A stretch of 64,000 bases of DNA, from assembly GCA_037043015.1 (NCBI GenBank), contig CM073321.1, forward strand, positions 40,444,420 through 40,508,419, given 5' to 3'. Both the position numbers and the translations under genes were made by a program. The notes under the pieces are model-generated. The model saw nothing but the letters and a program-made list of their open reading frames with translations. It searched no databases and was not told where the DNA came from. This document shows positions 1 through 9,325 of the stretch, piece after piece. How positions within the stretch are numbered: the stretch's first letter is position 1; each line of letters opens with the position of its first letter. This DNA comes from Bryum argenteum. Lineage: Eukaryota; Streptophyta; Bryopsida; Bryales; Bryaceae.

Positions 1-2417
1 CAAAGATCCGCTCTACTCGTTGGGACCGAGACTCCGCCAACACTGTACCCGAAGTAAACGATAAGGAGTAGGTCCTTCTCAATGCCAACATGGCCAACAG
101 CTGCGTCGATCTCCTGCACGACATCAGCAACTGTGTCCCCAAATTTACATTCGAAATACGCCTTCTCGGCATTGACCTCCTCCGTTGTGACCTGGATCGG
201 AGAATACGTCTGCAGGATAGTGCTGAATATGGGTGGCGCAACCTCGTTCTTCGACTTGTCAGTTGTCGGATTCATTGCGCTCGCGCGACCATTTAGCCAC
301 TCATTCCTGTCCGTGTATTTCTTCAGGTCGGTCCAAATGTTGCACACGACACTCGCGGTAAAATGGTGCTCTTTCGCCAACTTGTCCCACTCAGCAACTG
401 GGTATGGCGACCAGTTCGCATCCTTGTAAGGAAGCGGATACCTCTTCAGCTGATACATAAGCTCGTTTATATGACCCGGTCGAACTTCTTGTCGCGGCAC
501 CAGTCAGGCAGTGTAAGTCTGTCCTTCGTCGTGCTGTTAGACTTGATGCAGACGCGATTCGCAATGACCTCTGCTGCAAGCTCTTCAAGGTCGCAGTCAC
601 GGAGACCCAGTGTCGGGACAAGGTCAGTATTCGTGATGTTCGAGATAGGAGACCGCTTGATCAGTCTCGGCTCCTTGCCGTCGTCCCCAATGAGCTCACC
701 TGCTTCCCAGGCATTGAAGACCTCGATCCACGTATTCCAGGCTTTGTCATCGACGAATACTAAGAGGAGCTTGGAAGACACCTATTCGTTCACAAAGTGC
801 GCCATGACTTGCGCCTTCGCAGCCTGAAGAACAACTATACAGATTCAGATGAATAAAGGCAAGAAGAACGACTGTGGGCTGGCAGCCGATAGGTGGAGAT
901 AGATGAAATGTGTTGGCTGCCGGCCGATAGGAATGGCAGAGGCTAACGTTACCTCGAAGGCTGGTGACGGCTTCCCGCCTCCCTTGTGTGGCTCAGGGCA
1001 CCCAAGTTGCTTTCATGCTGCCCTCCTGAGCTCCGCGCATGATCGAAAGGACTCCTTGGCGACCTTCTCAGCGATATTAACGTTGAGGGCATTCGATACC
1101 CTCACTAGATCGGTGGGGTCCCTCAAGAACACTAGGATAATCTCAAGTTCGAGAAGCTCCTTCTTGGCTTCCGGTCTGTCGAGGTACTCGTGCGCCAGCT
1201 CGCGGCAGGCTGTCACTGTATGCTGACCTCCGATGATATACCAGTGGACACTAGGGTATTGTCACCACGGAATTTTTGGGGCGGTGTCGGCGTCTGTCTC
1301 ATTAACCTTCCATATATCCAACTCCCCTGGCATCGAATCCATGACAGCCATCATCCTGCTATCGGTGGCAAGTGGCTCCCGTTTCAACGGAATTCCATGG
1401 ATCTCAGGCTTCTTCCGAATTGCCCCGTAGCCCTTGTAAATGGCCTTCACCTGCAAAGAACACCGAATACATGAACAATCATGAACAATAGATGAACAAC
1501 AGATGTATCAGCTGCCAGCGGATACATAAAGCAGTACCTCATAAGAGAAGGTGAGAAAAACATAATACCTGGCCCAGACGTTCTTTCGCGATGCGTCTGT
1601 ACTTGAGCTCGTCCGGAGCGATGTGCAGCTTCTCGCTAGGAGTAACCCCCGGCAGCCTCCGCTTCTTGTAGGGGAACAGGTGACCTAGACTAGTCTCCAA
1701 TGCCTTGTAAATGGCGTCGATCTCAACGTCCTTCATCTTCGATGTCATTTGGTTGCCCTTACTCAGGGCCTCGTCTAGTGAATATTCGATGCATCCTTAG
1801 ACGGCTTCGCCCGTCTCTTGGGCTTGCTGGGATCTTGTGACCCCTGGACGTAGTCATCGTCGTCATCGCCAAGATCAACCATCTCTGCTGCAGGTCGCTT
1901 CTTCTTCGAAGGAGTTGGATTCCTCTTTGACGACGATGGGATCGCAGCCGCCGCTGCATCGAGGGCATTGTTTACGGCCAACCTAGCGTAATCTGTAGCG
2001 GACCATGCGTCCACGAACTCCTCCAAGGTCGCAGGCGTAGTTCCGTTGAAGGTCATGCCTTGCTGAATCGCCGGCTCTCCGCAAACCGCCTCAGTGCATT
2101 TTGCCCACGGCAGTGATACGGCAATGTAGTCGGTCAGGGCGGAGGGATCCCTCAGGGGTGGAAGGCTTATAAGAACGTCGACATGCTCCACATTATCCGC
2201 AATTTCTAGCACATTACCAAAGCCAGGGATCATATTACCTTTGAGCATGAATGAATAAGCAATTTCAATTCGTTGGCTGGGGAGGACCCTCCAGCATAGT
2301 CTCCATTGCTCGATTGCTGGATTAGGCGCCCATACTGCACGCGGGACGATTTCTCCATCCTTGACTTCTGTGTGAGCAAGCTCGACACCTAGCAGTCTAG
2401 CTAGGATTGGTGGTTTT
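1..2417 (-). pseudogene. Broken multi-exon gene with a ParB/sulfiredoxin-like middle domain (continues past the left edge)
   Basis: No database family was recognised for the whole protein. Reading leftwards, an exon starts after a TTTTTCTGCAG acceptor at 2418. It encodes about 210 residues ending in a basic and acidic linker (SKKKRPAAE, DDDDD; NLS-like). A frame change near 1780 leads into a segment ending at a donor at 1568. The next exon starts at 1450 after TTCTTTGCAG. It runs through IPLKRE, DSRMMAVMDSM, an in-frame TGA near 1265, then HWYIIGGQHTVTACREL and a segment ending in LVRVSNALNVN. The order of these strands and the GGQHT..A motif resemble ParB/Srx-fold proteins (G.HR..A), which is inference. 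After a donor at about 950 and an intron carrying two copies of the 19-bp palindrome, a further exon (from about 826) has an in-frame TAG near 785. A frameshift near 475 then leads into an open frame to base 1 (motifs YPLPYKDANWSPYP, NEWLNGR). Two stops and at least three frame changes argue for a pseudogene or consensus errors. The upstream exon or start was not found. Confidence 0.5.
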
Positions 2418-2737
2418 CTGCAGAAAAAGTCATGTGAGTGTATATTAGTAAACACCAGCTGATACACTAAGCATATCTTATCGGCTGCCAGCCGATAGCA
2501 ACCATGGTATCGGCTGCCAGCCAATAGCGACCATGGTCAAGGCTGGCGTCCGAATGCTTGGTTCATCTGTGCTGGCATGCATTATTTACGGCAATAATCT
2601 ACTGACCTATTCCAAATAGCATGCTATCGGCTGCCAGCCGACAGCGTGAAAGCTATCGGCTGCCAGCCGATACACGCAGCACAATAAGGAAACGAGCTAT
2701 AAGTAAGCTCTCGGCTGCCAGCCAACAGCATAGAAGC

Positions 2738-2969
2738 TATTGGCTGCCAGCCAATACACTAAGCATTTTAAGGTAACGAGCTACAGCATAGGAGCTATCG
2801 ACGGCCACCATATACACTAAGCATTCCAAGAGAACAAGCTACAGCATAGGAGCTATCGGCTGCCAGCCGATACACCAAGCATTGTAAGGTAAGGAGCTAC
2901 AACATAGGAGCTACCGGCTGCCAGCGACAGCTTGAGAGCTATCGGCTGCCAACCGACACACAAGGCACA
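2738..2969. repeat. 58-bp tandem array built on the palindrome
   Basis: Palindrome starts at 2738, 2796, 2854 and 2912 are exactly 58 bp apart. The spacer carries a repeated CACTAAGCATT...AAGGTAACGAGCTACAGCATAGGAG pattern, given here in part. Further copies at 2625, 2654, 2709 and 2940 are spaced 28-29 or 55 bp, suggesting a 29-bp half unit. The array lies just upstream of the minus-strand ParB-like gene. Confidence 0.85.
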
Positions 2970-3186
2970 AGAAGATCACGAAGAGCTCAAAATGAAACAA
3001 CGCCAATCGAAACGGCACAAATTGAAACGTCACCAAGAGTTAAATCGGCTTACCTCTTCAACGACGCCATCGGAGCTGTATTGGCTGGCAAGTGCTCAAT
3101 GTCGGCTGGTGCGTAAATCGCCTCCTCTCCCGCGCAAAGTTGTCGGCTGGTGCGTAAGGAATGTAACTTCTGTCGGCTGCTGCTAG

Positions 3187-3203
3187 AAACCCTAAACCCT
3201 AAA
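3187..3203 (-). repeat. Short telomere-like tract (CCCTAAA orientation)
   Basis: AAACCCTAAACCCTAAAA gives about two and a half plant-type telomere units read as CCCTAAA on the plus strand. It is the left partner of the longer TTTAGGG tract at 9217-9297. Confidence 0.7.
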
Positions 3204-3224
3204 ACTAAACACTATCAGCTGCCA

Positions 3225-3465
3225 GCAGAGTAACGGCTAAGGCAAGAAAGCAAAGAGGATAAGATAGAGCAAGAAAGGAGAGAGGAGAGAGACAACAAGA
3301 AAGGAGAGAGGAGAGGAGAGAGCAAGTAGAGAGGAGAGAAATGAAAATGAGAGGAGAGAAATGAAAATGAGAGAGGAGAGGAGAGAGCAAAACTGAGAGG
3401 AGAGAGCAAAACTAAGAGAGGAGAGGAGAGCAAATTACAAATGAGAGCAAATGAGGGAGGGTGAA
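3225..3465. repeat. Purine-rich (GA) tract between the divergent genes
   Basis: The plus strand is almost all purine, with repeated AGAGGAGAG and GAAATGAAAATGAGAG units. It lies in the 1.9-kb interval between the divergent ParB-like and DUF7869 genes. It has no coding features; the reading frames across it are low complexity. Confidence 0.7.
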
Positions 3466-3903
3466 AGGTTTACCCCCTCCGGAATTTTCGCAATAATGGC
3501 TATCGGCTGCCCGCCGATTTGCGCCTTGTCCGCTTTTCAATCGGCTTGTCCGCTCTCGCATCCGCTTGCCCGCCCGCCAAATTTTTCTGAAGCTCGCGCC
3601 GCCAAAACGTCATTTCAAATTTTTTCATCAATTTCATCATTACTTTTCATCCTGCCTAGCAATTAGCCCTCCAAAAATTCAAAATCATTTGAAATTCGAG
3701 TTTGAAATCTTCTTGATTTGAGCGCCATCCACGCTGTGGTGTTTCAGATGGCTACCCTTTCCCAACTGATTCTGACATTTCATTTCATTTCTCTAGTGTT
3801 TCCTGACGCTCTGAGCGATTTGCTTTGTTGTTTTTGTTGTTATCTTTGGCCAGAAGTAGTCAAGAATTGTGTCATTGTGTTCCCCGTGTTAGTGCGCTTC
3901 TTT

Positions 3904-3912
3904 CTATATAGA
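3904..3912 (+). promoter_or_regulatory. Possible TATA box of the DUF7869 gene
   Basis: CTATATAGA follows a T-rich stretch and precedes the first good ATG (4334) of the plus-strand gene by about 425 bp. Position and composition fit a plant core promoter with a long leader holding the 32-bp palindrome array. No other support is visible. Confidence 0.3.
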
Positions 3913-4053
3913 GAGCGGTAGATAGCAGCCTTTTATTACTCCGATTAGAACGATTTAATACCTAGAGGCTCAATACCTTGGTATCAGACGCCAGCCGACA
4001 TAGTGCATGACACCCGCCGATACAATTCCTTAAGAATTAGTCGGATCTCTTTA

Positions 4054-4168
4054 TATCGGCTGCCAGCCGATAATGTTGATTGGGTTGTCGGCCTCCAGCC
4101 GATAATGTTGATTGGGATGTCGGCCGCCAGCCGATAATGTTGATTGGGCTGTTGGCCGCCAGCCGATA
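4054..4168. repeat. 32-bp tandem array containing the palindrome
   Basis: Four palindrome copies end at 4072, 4104, 4136 and 4168, exactly 32 bp apart. The 13-bp linker ATGTTGATTGGG is shared. The array differs in period and linker from the 58-bp array at 2738, so the same palindrome was amplified twice in different contexts. It lies in the presumed 5' leader of the DUF7869 gene. Confidence 0.85.
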
Positions 4169-4333
4169 TAGAACTATCACGTGTTTCTGATTGATTGTCC
4201 TGTCTCCCGGGTTTTAAAGTACAAGGTACCTGAGGAGGTTGTTTCTATTACACTTGTTTCAGGTCCATAGTATTTCTTTTCTCTCATCAACCTTTTAGAT
4301 TTGCAGTTGCGTCGGTCGGCAGCCGATAGATCA

Positions 4334-7300
4334 ATGAAGAGATCATGCTCCATGATGCTGGACAACGAACCGATTGACAGCTTTCTCAAGAACGACGGTT
4401 CCGGGTGTTGGCGTATACAACAGGGCGCAGTTGTCGCTCTGTCATTCGCAAAATTTTACTATGCTGGTACTGCTTCTATCAACCGAATTATCTCGCGTAA
4501 GCCATTTCTTTTAGACGTCCATGTTCTTGACGTCGCTCCAAAATGTGAGATGATCAATCCGTTTCCCACGCCTAGCATAAAGTTTCTTAGTCAGTGTCCT
4601 GGTAACAACATTACATGGGAGGTGAAAGACGTGAGACCCTTCATTGATAACCTCGATGAATCTGAGCCTATCGGCTGACAGCCGACACCGGGGCCATTAG
4701 ATGAGAAGCCCATAAATCAGTTTCTCACTCTCTCTGTTAATATGGAGGTTGCTCTAGTGCATGTTGACGGGACCGATCATAACTGTGTCGGAGTGGGTGT
4801 CATTGTTGAGTGCTCGCCTAAGGGCACCTGGGAGGGTTTTCGCGTCCCCATTAGCTTCTTTGCAGTTGTCAAGCTCACTATGGTGTATAAGGACTTTGTT
4901 GGTCTGGTAGCGTACTGTGAGAATCCTTCTCTCACTTTGCTTGGTGAGTGCTTTGGATATGAAATCCTTTGGAGCGGTTACAAAATTCGTCCCCTTGACG
5001 CTACGCCGCTGAATGGCAACTCTATCGGCCGGCAGCCGATACACCCCACGCTGAGGAGTGTCAAGGTTGAACCCGACGGCGATGACGGTGCCAAGGACTC
5101 ACCCTCTACTGACTGCTGTGGTAGTTCAGGTAACCCGCATCATTCAACCGGACATTCTCATTTTGATGGCAACGATGACTGTGGGTCCGGGACGAATCCG
5201 TCAACCCGCGTCGATGTCCTCTCTTCTCAAGGAAATGAATCTGCTGATGATCTTCATGTTTTGTCGTTTGACAACGATTTCTTCTCGCAGCCCTCTTCGG
5301 ATAGTTTTGGCGGCGATAGCGCTATCAACTTTCGCCCTTCTATCTCACGCGAAACTGAAGATTTGCGACCGGAACCTCAGACTGTCCTGGATCGGCCCAA
5401 CTGGAGGAATAAGTGCTGCGACCTACTAAACGAGGATCTTACCTTGTTTGGGCAGGCGATCATTCAAGTCTGTCTTCCGGATGAAGCCTACGATGAGGAC
5501 CTACTTGGCGATACAGATGTTGGTGTAATGTTCATTTCAGAGCACGATACCCTACAGCTCACGACAATGAGGTGGCCTCTTTTGCGGACTCAACTTGAAG
5601 GCGGTCAACTCCTGTCAGACATTGTCATGCTCTGCTCTGAGGCCGCTCAGAATACTACCTTCGAACATCCGGGACTTCAGGGTGTCCCTCGGAATCCCTA
5701 CAGGTCCGTTCATTGTAGACTCTTGTCAAAGGAGCAGCCCGCTGGGTCTAGGCTTAAATCGAAGATGTTGCATGATGAGATTCGCAAGGTTAGCTCTCAG
5801 CTGTGCTGTAAGAGTAGGTACTGTCAAACATTTCTGTGGGAGTCTAGTCGAATCATTGGTCGTAAGTACTATGCTTGCTCTTTTGAAATTAGAAGAGAGA
5901 CAGCGTATGCCGTTCGAAGTCAACTTCATGTACATGAACCGGGAGGGAGGAAATTCATCACGCTTGAGAATGTTGAGGTCTGCGAGAACGCTTGGTATAT
6001 CATTCACGGTGTTTCCAGATCAGCTTACCACGTCTACAAGGCTGCAGCAATGGGCGGATCAGTGAGCGGATCGCATGGCAATTCTGGAGCTGTCCGTCCA
6101 AGCCCGCATATGATTCAGGCCAGAGCAACCCTGCAGATGATTATTGACGAGAATGCGGACCAGATGCCTAACGAGTTCAGGCTTGTTGGAAATAAGCGAG
6201 TTGACAATCTGAAGGTTGTTCCATCTGCTCTCAATTGGGACACCATGCGCAAGCAAGTGAATCAAGTAAGTCCCAATCATTCTTATTTCCTCTTCGTCTT
6301 GGATGTCGGCTGCCGGCCGATACACTTGGTTGCTATGTTGTGGATGTTTCTAATTAGACGATTCTTCTGTTCCTTCTACTGTCATTTCCGTCGTGGCTTA
6401 TCCAGTCGGCGTTGAGCTACTTGTCGGCTGGCAGCCAATACTCTGTTAGCGATTAGTTCCTGCTTATGTCATTGCAAACCTGTCGGCTGCCGGCCGATAG
6501 GAGGCGTCCACCAGGATGTTAACATCCTTCCTTATATCCGCCTTCCAAGTGAATATCAAATGCCACCATAAGCCGGTCTCTCAGTCCACCATCAGTCAGC
6601 TTCGAAAGAACCACTTCAAGAACGTCGAGGTTAAAGCTGTTGGGAGCAGCTTCTCTAACTGTACTGTGTGTGACTTCCTTGTGGAGTGCATATCCAAGTA
6701 CCCAAGGGGCTGTGATGAGTGGCAGGCATTAGTCGATGACCGGAATTGCCATCTCAATTACCAGCGTGCTTGCTGCCATATTTATAGTGGCTGGAGTTCC
6801 TTGTCCTGCGAGAACCCCTCGGAGTTTCTATGTATAATCCATGACAAGATGGATACCACGAAGACGGCCATTCCCAGAATGCAGAGGATTACAGAAGCCA
6901 CTGCTGGCCTTGGACAGATTCTGGTTTCTGTTACCGGCATGTTGACTCACGGCCACGGTGATGGTTCGTACACGCACTACTTCACTACGCTATGGCAGGA
7001 GGATTCCAACTTTATTATCTCTTCCTTGTGTCGTGTAGTGCGAGCGCTTCAGAAGCCACCGGTACGTGAATCTCGGGAGCTCTTTCCCACACCTCCACAA
7101 AACAGCTTCTTCCAAGCTTTGCTACATGGAAAGTCTAGGTGTTTTGCATCTGTCCCACCCGCCACCGGGACTCAGTTCGGTCCTTCACAATCTGGACGTC
7201 CGCTTGTTCCGCTTCCGCGTAAGCTATTCTTGCAGCTTGATAATTCCGCAAAGGACAACAAGAACAGATTTGTGATGGCCTTTTGCTCTTTGCTGACCGC

Positions 7301-8117
7301 TCCGCGCATATTCAAGGAGGTCACCGTTGGGTTCCTGATTGTTGGCCACACTCACGAGGATATTGATGCCCATTTCAATTACCTTTCCAAGCTCATCAAG
7401 CGGAAGAACACGTACGTTCTAGGGAATCTCATGAAGGCTTTCATGGACTCGCAGAAGACAGTCGCGTTCATTCCTGAATTCGTTCAAGAGGTTACGGATT
7501 TCAAATCCTACGTCAAGGACTTTCATCACGACGATGTCAACAAAATTGTTGGACTTGGTGATATGCATCTTTTCAAGTTCTCGGTCGAAGAGGACAGTGA
7601 CGATCGTGGCTGGCCTGTCATGAGGTATAAGAGGAAATCGAGTGATTCTTCATGGCTCCCACCCGGTCCCCCCGTCAAGATGTGGACTTCTGACGAGCAA
7701 GGGAGACCTAGAATTCCATATGGCGACCCGCGTCCTGTTCCATTTAAGCCCTTATGGGGCGTCACGGAGGTTAACCCCAACAAGTTGAACTCTATGAAGG
7801 AGCAATTTCGTGCCTCGGAGTGCAATGACAAACAGATTTTTATCAAGCACGATATTTCTAAATTCATTCAGTTCTGGAAGACCAGTATGGCGCGTAATAG
7901 ACGTTACAGCGAGGAGATGGCTGAACCTGTTGGCTACTGGGAGCGTATCAACCGGGAGATCAATTCACCATTACCGTCTACCCCTAACATTCTTCTAGAA
8001 GGATTTTGGCCTATTTCAGACTGGACTCGTGATCATTCTCGTGCCTCGCTCGATTCTGGATCTAGCTCCTCTCACTCACAGGACATTACGCCTGAGGATG
8101 ATGCAGATGCTTATTAG
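4334..8117 (+). CDS. Two-exon gene with a C-terminal DUF7869 transposase-like domain
   Basis: Exon 1 runs from ATG 4334 (alternative ATG 4742) to a GTAAGT donor at 6266. Exon 2 is open from about 6501 to TAG at 8115-8117; the acceptor at 6499-6500, inside a palindrome copy, keeps the frame but is not certain. The N-terminal half is unrecognised, with an acidic, Ser/Asp-rich stretch. The C-terminal half has the DUF7869 pattern: HDKMD.TKTAIPR (Asp at 6842), QLDN (Asp at 7239) and GHTHEDIDAHF (7344-7376). These are likely acidic residues of an RNase-H-like DDE fold. DUF7869 genes are repeated in algae and other eukaryotes and are commonly linked to transposons; recombinase activity is inference. 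A palindrome copy at 5023 is read in frame as IGRQPIH. The copy at 4669 carries TGC changed to TGA (4676-4678), the only stop between 4334 and 6265. Either translation starts at 4742 or the N-terminus is lost. Confidence 0.65.
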
Positions 8118-8130
8118 CATCTGCATCATC
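8097..8130 (+). other. 14-bp perfect hairpin with the stop codon in its loop
   Basis: GATGATGCAGATGC (8097-8110), loop TTATTA, then GCATCTGCATCATC (8117-8130). The TAG stop of the DUF7869 gene spans the loop and the start of the 3' arm. It could be a 3' RNA structure or a short inverted duplication. Confidence 0.7.
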
Positions 8131-9216
8131 ATCGAATGGTGGACCCCTATGCGAGCTAAGAAGGAAGGAAAATCGATCATCGCTAGGGAGTGCTAGACTC
8201 GCCGCTGGCACAAGGAGCCTTGTCTTCCTCAGATTGTGAATGTAAACATTGTTCTGTTCTCTCATAGGATGCCGTCACATGCAAGGAAAGGTCCACCAGC
8301 TACACATATCATTCCCGAGCAGGCCGCTGCAGCTGCAATGTCTAACCTTGAGGCCGCTGGAGCTGTTCTCTAAGATGTTTTGCATACATTTGTATCGGCT
8401 TCCAGCCGACACGCTCCATGTAAGCCTCTCTCGCATCCTCCCAATCTATGTCGGACCTGCTCTGCACTTGTCGGCTGCCGGCCGATACTGATCTTCACTC
8501 ATATGCTTTCGCACCAGCAACTCCGACCTCCTATCGGCTGCCAGCCGACACGACGCTCTACTCGCTGGTTCATATCCGACTCACCTTACTATTGCGTTCC
8601 ATGTCTATAGTCTCTGCGTACATGTTGTATTTTTGCTTCGGCATACTCTTCATTATCAATATGCTAGAGCTCTTTTTTCACATTTGCTCTACTCATCCCA
8701 TTACTCTTGTTTACATTTTCTCGGCTGGCGGCCCATACCGGATTTAGCTATTCATAACTTTTGATTGCATTATATTCATCGTTTTTGAGAATATAGCGTT
8801 CATTGGTTGCTTCGTTGTGCTCCCTCCATTTCTCTAGTTTGCTGTTTCTCGGCTGGCGGTCGATACAGGACTTAGCTTCTTATGGCTTTCCGATACAATA
8901 TATCCTACTTTGTCTTTACTGTAGCTATTATTGTAATGTACACTTACAATGTACTCCTCTTCTTTCATTATTCTCGCGTTTCTCGGCTGGCGGCCGATAT
9001 TGGACTTTGCTATTCATGACATTATATTACTGTATTCCTTTCAATCATATTGAATTGATCTGTGTATGAATGAGTGTGCAACCTTTAGGATTCCGTTTCT
9101 GAGCTGAGATCCGATAATTTGTTACTACTACTTCGTCATATTCCTAGGGCTTCTATCGGCGGCCGTCCGATACAGCATTTCAGCTAATTTGGATTGGGGA
9201 CGGGATCTACGGTCTA
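8131..9216. other. 3' flank of the DUF7869 gene, palindrome-bearing, no gene seen
   Basis: T-rich and non-coding in appearance. Palindrome copies at 8393, 8469, 8532, 8719, 8848, 8981 and 9154 are spaced at 60-190 bp. The later copies share a TTTCTCGGCTGGCGG left side, unlike the copies near the left gene, suggesting a local sub-family. Confidence 0.6.
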
Positions 9217-9297
9217 CGGTCAAGGGTTTAGGGTTTAGGGTCTAGGGTCTAGGGTACAGGGTTTAGGGTCTAGGGTTTAGGGTTTAGGGTTTAGCGG
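9217..9297 (+). repeat. Telomere-like TTTAGGG array
   Basis: About eleven imperfect plant telomere units (TTTAGGG with TCTAGGG and TACAGGG variants) run head to tail. The array is interstitial, because sequence with a gene continues on the right. With CCCTAAA at 3187 on the left, the two tracts bracket the DUF7869 gene in the orientation seen at chromosome ends. Confidence 0.85.
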
Positions 9298-9325
9298 TTT
9301 TCCTTGTATTGGCCTTCGGCCGATA

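Larger units (their letters stand above)
874..9325. repeat. Dispersed 19-bp palindrome family, about 35 copies
   Basis: The consensus is TATCGGCTGCCAGCCGATA, two 9-nt arms around one central base. Full or near-full copies start at about 874, 911, 1506, 2479, 2508, 2625, 2654, 2709, 2738, 2796, 2854, 2912, 2940, 3501, 3982, 4054, 4086, 4118, 4150, 4310, 4669, 5023, 6304, 6422, 6481, 8393, 8469, 8532, 8719, 8848, 8981, 9154 and 9307. Half copies occur near 2455, 3076, 3105, 3141, 3211 and 9101. Copies sit in unrelated flanks: introns of the left gene, the intergenic region, two sites inside the plus-strand reading frame, that gene's intron and its 3' flank. A TACAC tail often follows. The copy at 2738 has matched changes in both arms (TATTGG and CCAATA), keeping the pairing. 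I saw no copy from 9.4 to 64 kb. Confidence 0.9.

Noticed and set aside
3205..3433. Minus-strand Ser/Leu-rich ORFs over the GA tract
   Set aside because: Low-complexity translation of a purine repeat, with no domain and no conserved start.
5058..6065. ORFs of 123 and 156 codons in other frames inside the DUF7869 gene
   Set aside because: They are shadows of the main frame, with atypical composition and no splice support.
874..9325. CRISPR array
   Set aside because: The repeats are palindromic, irregularly spaced, sit in introns and coding DNA of a eukaryotic region, and have no cas genes.
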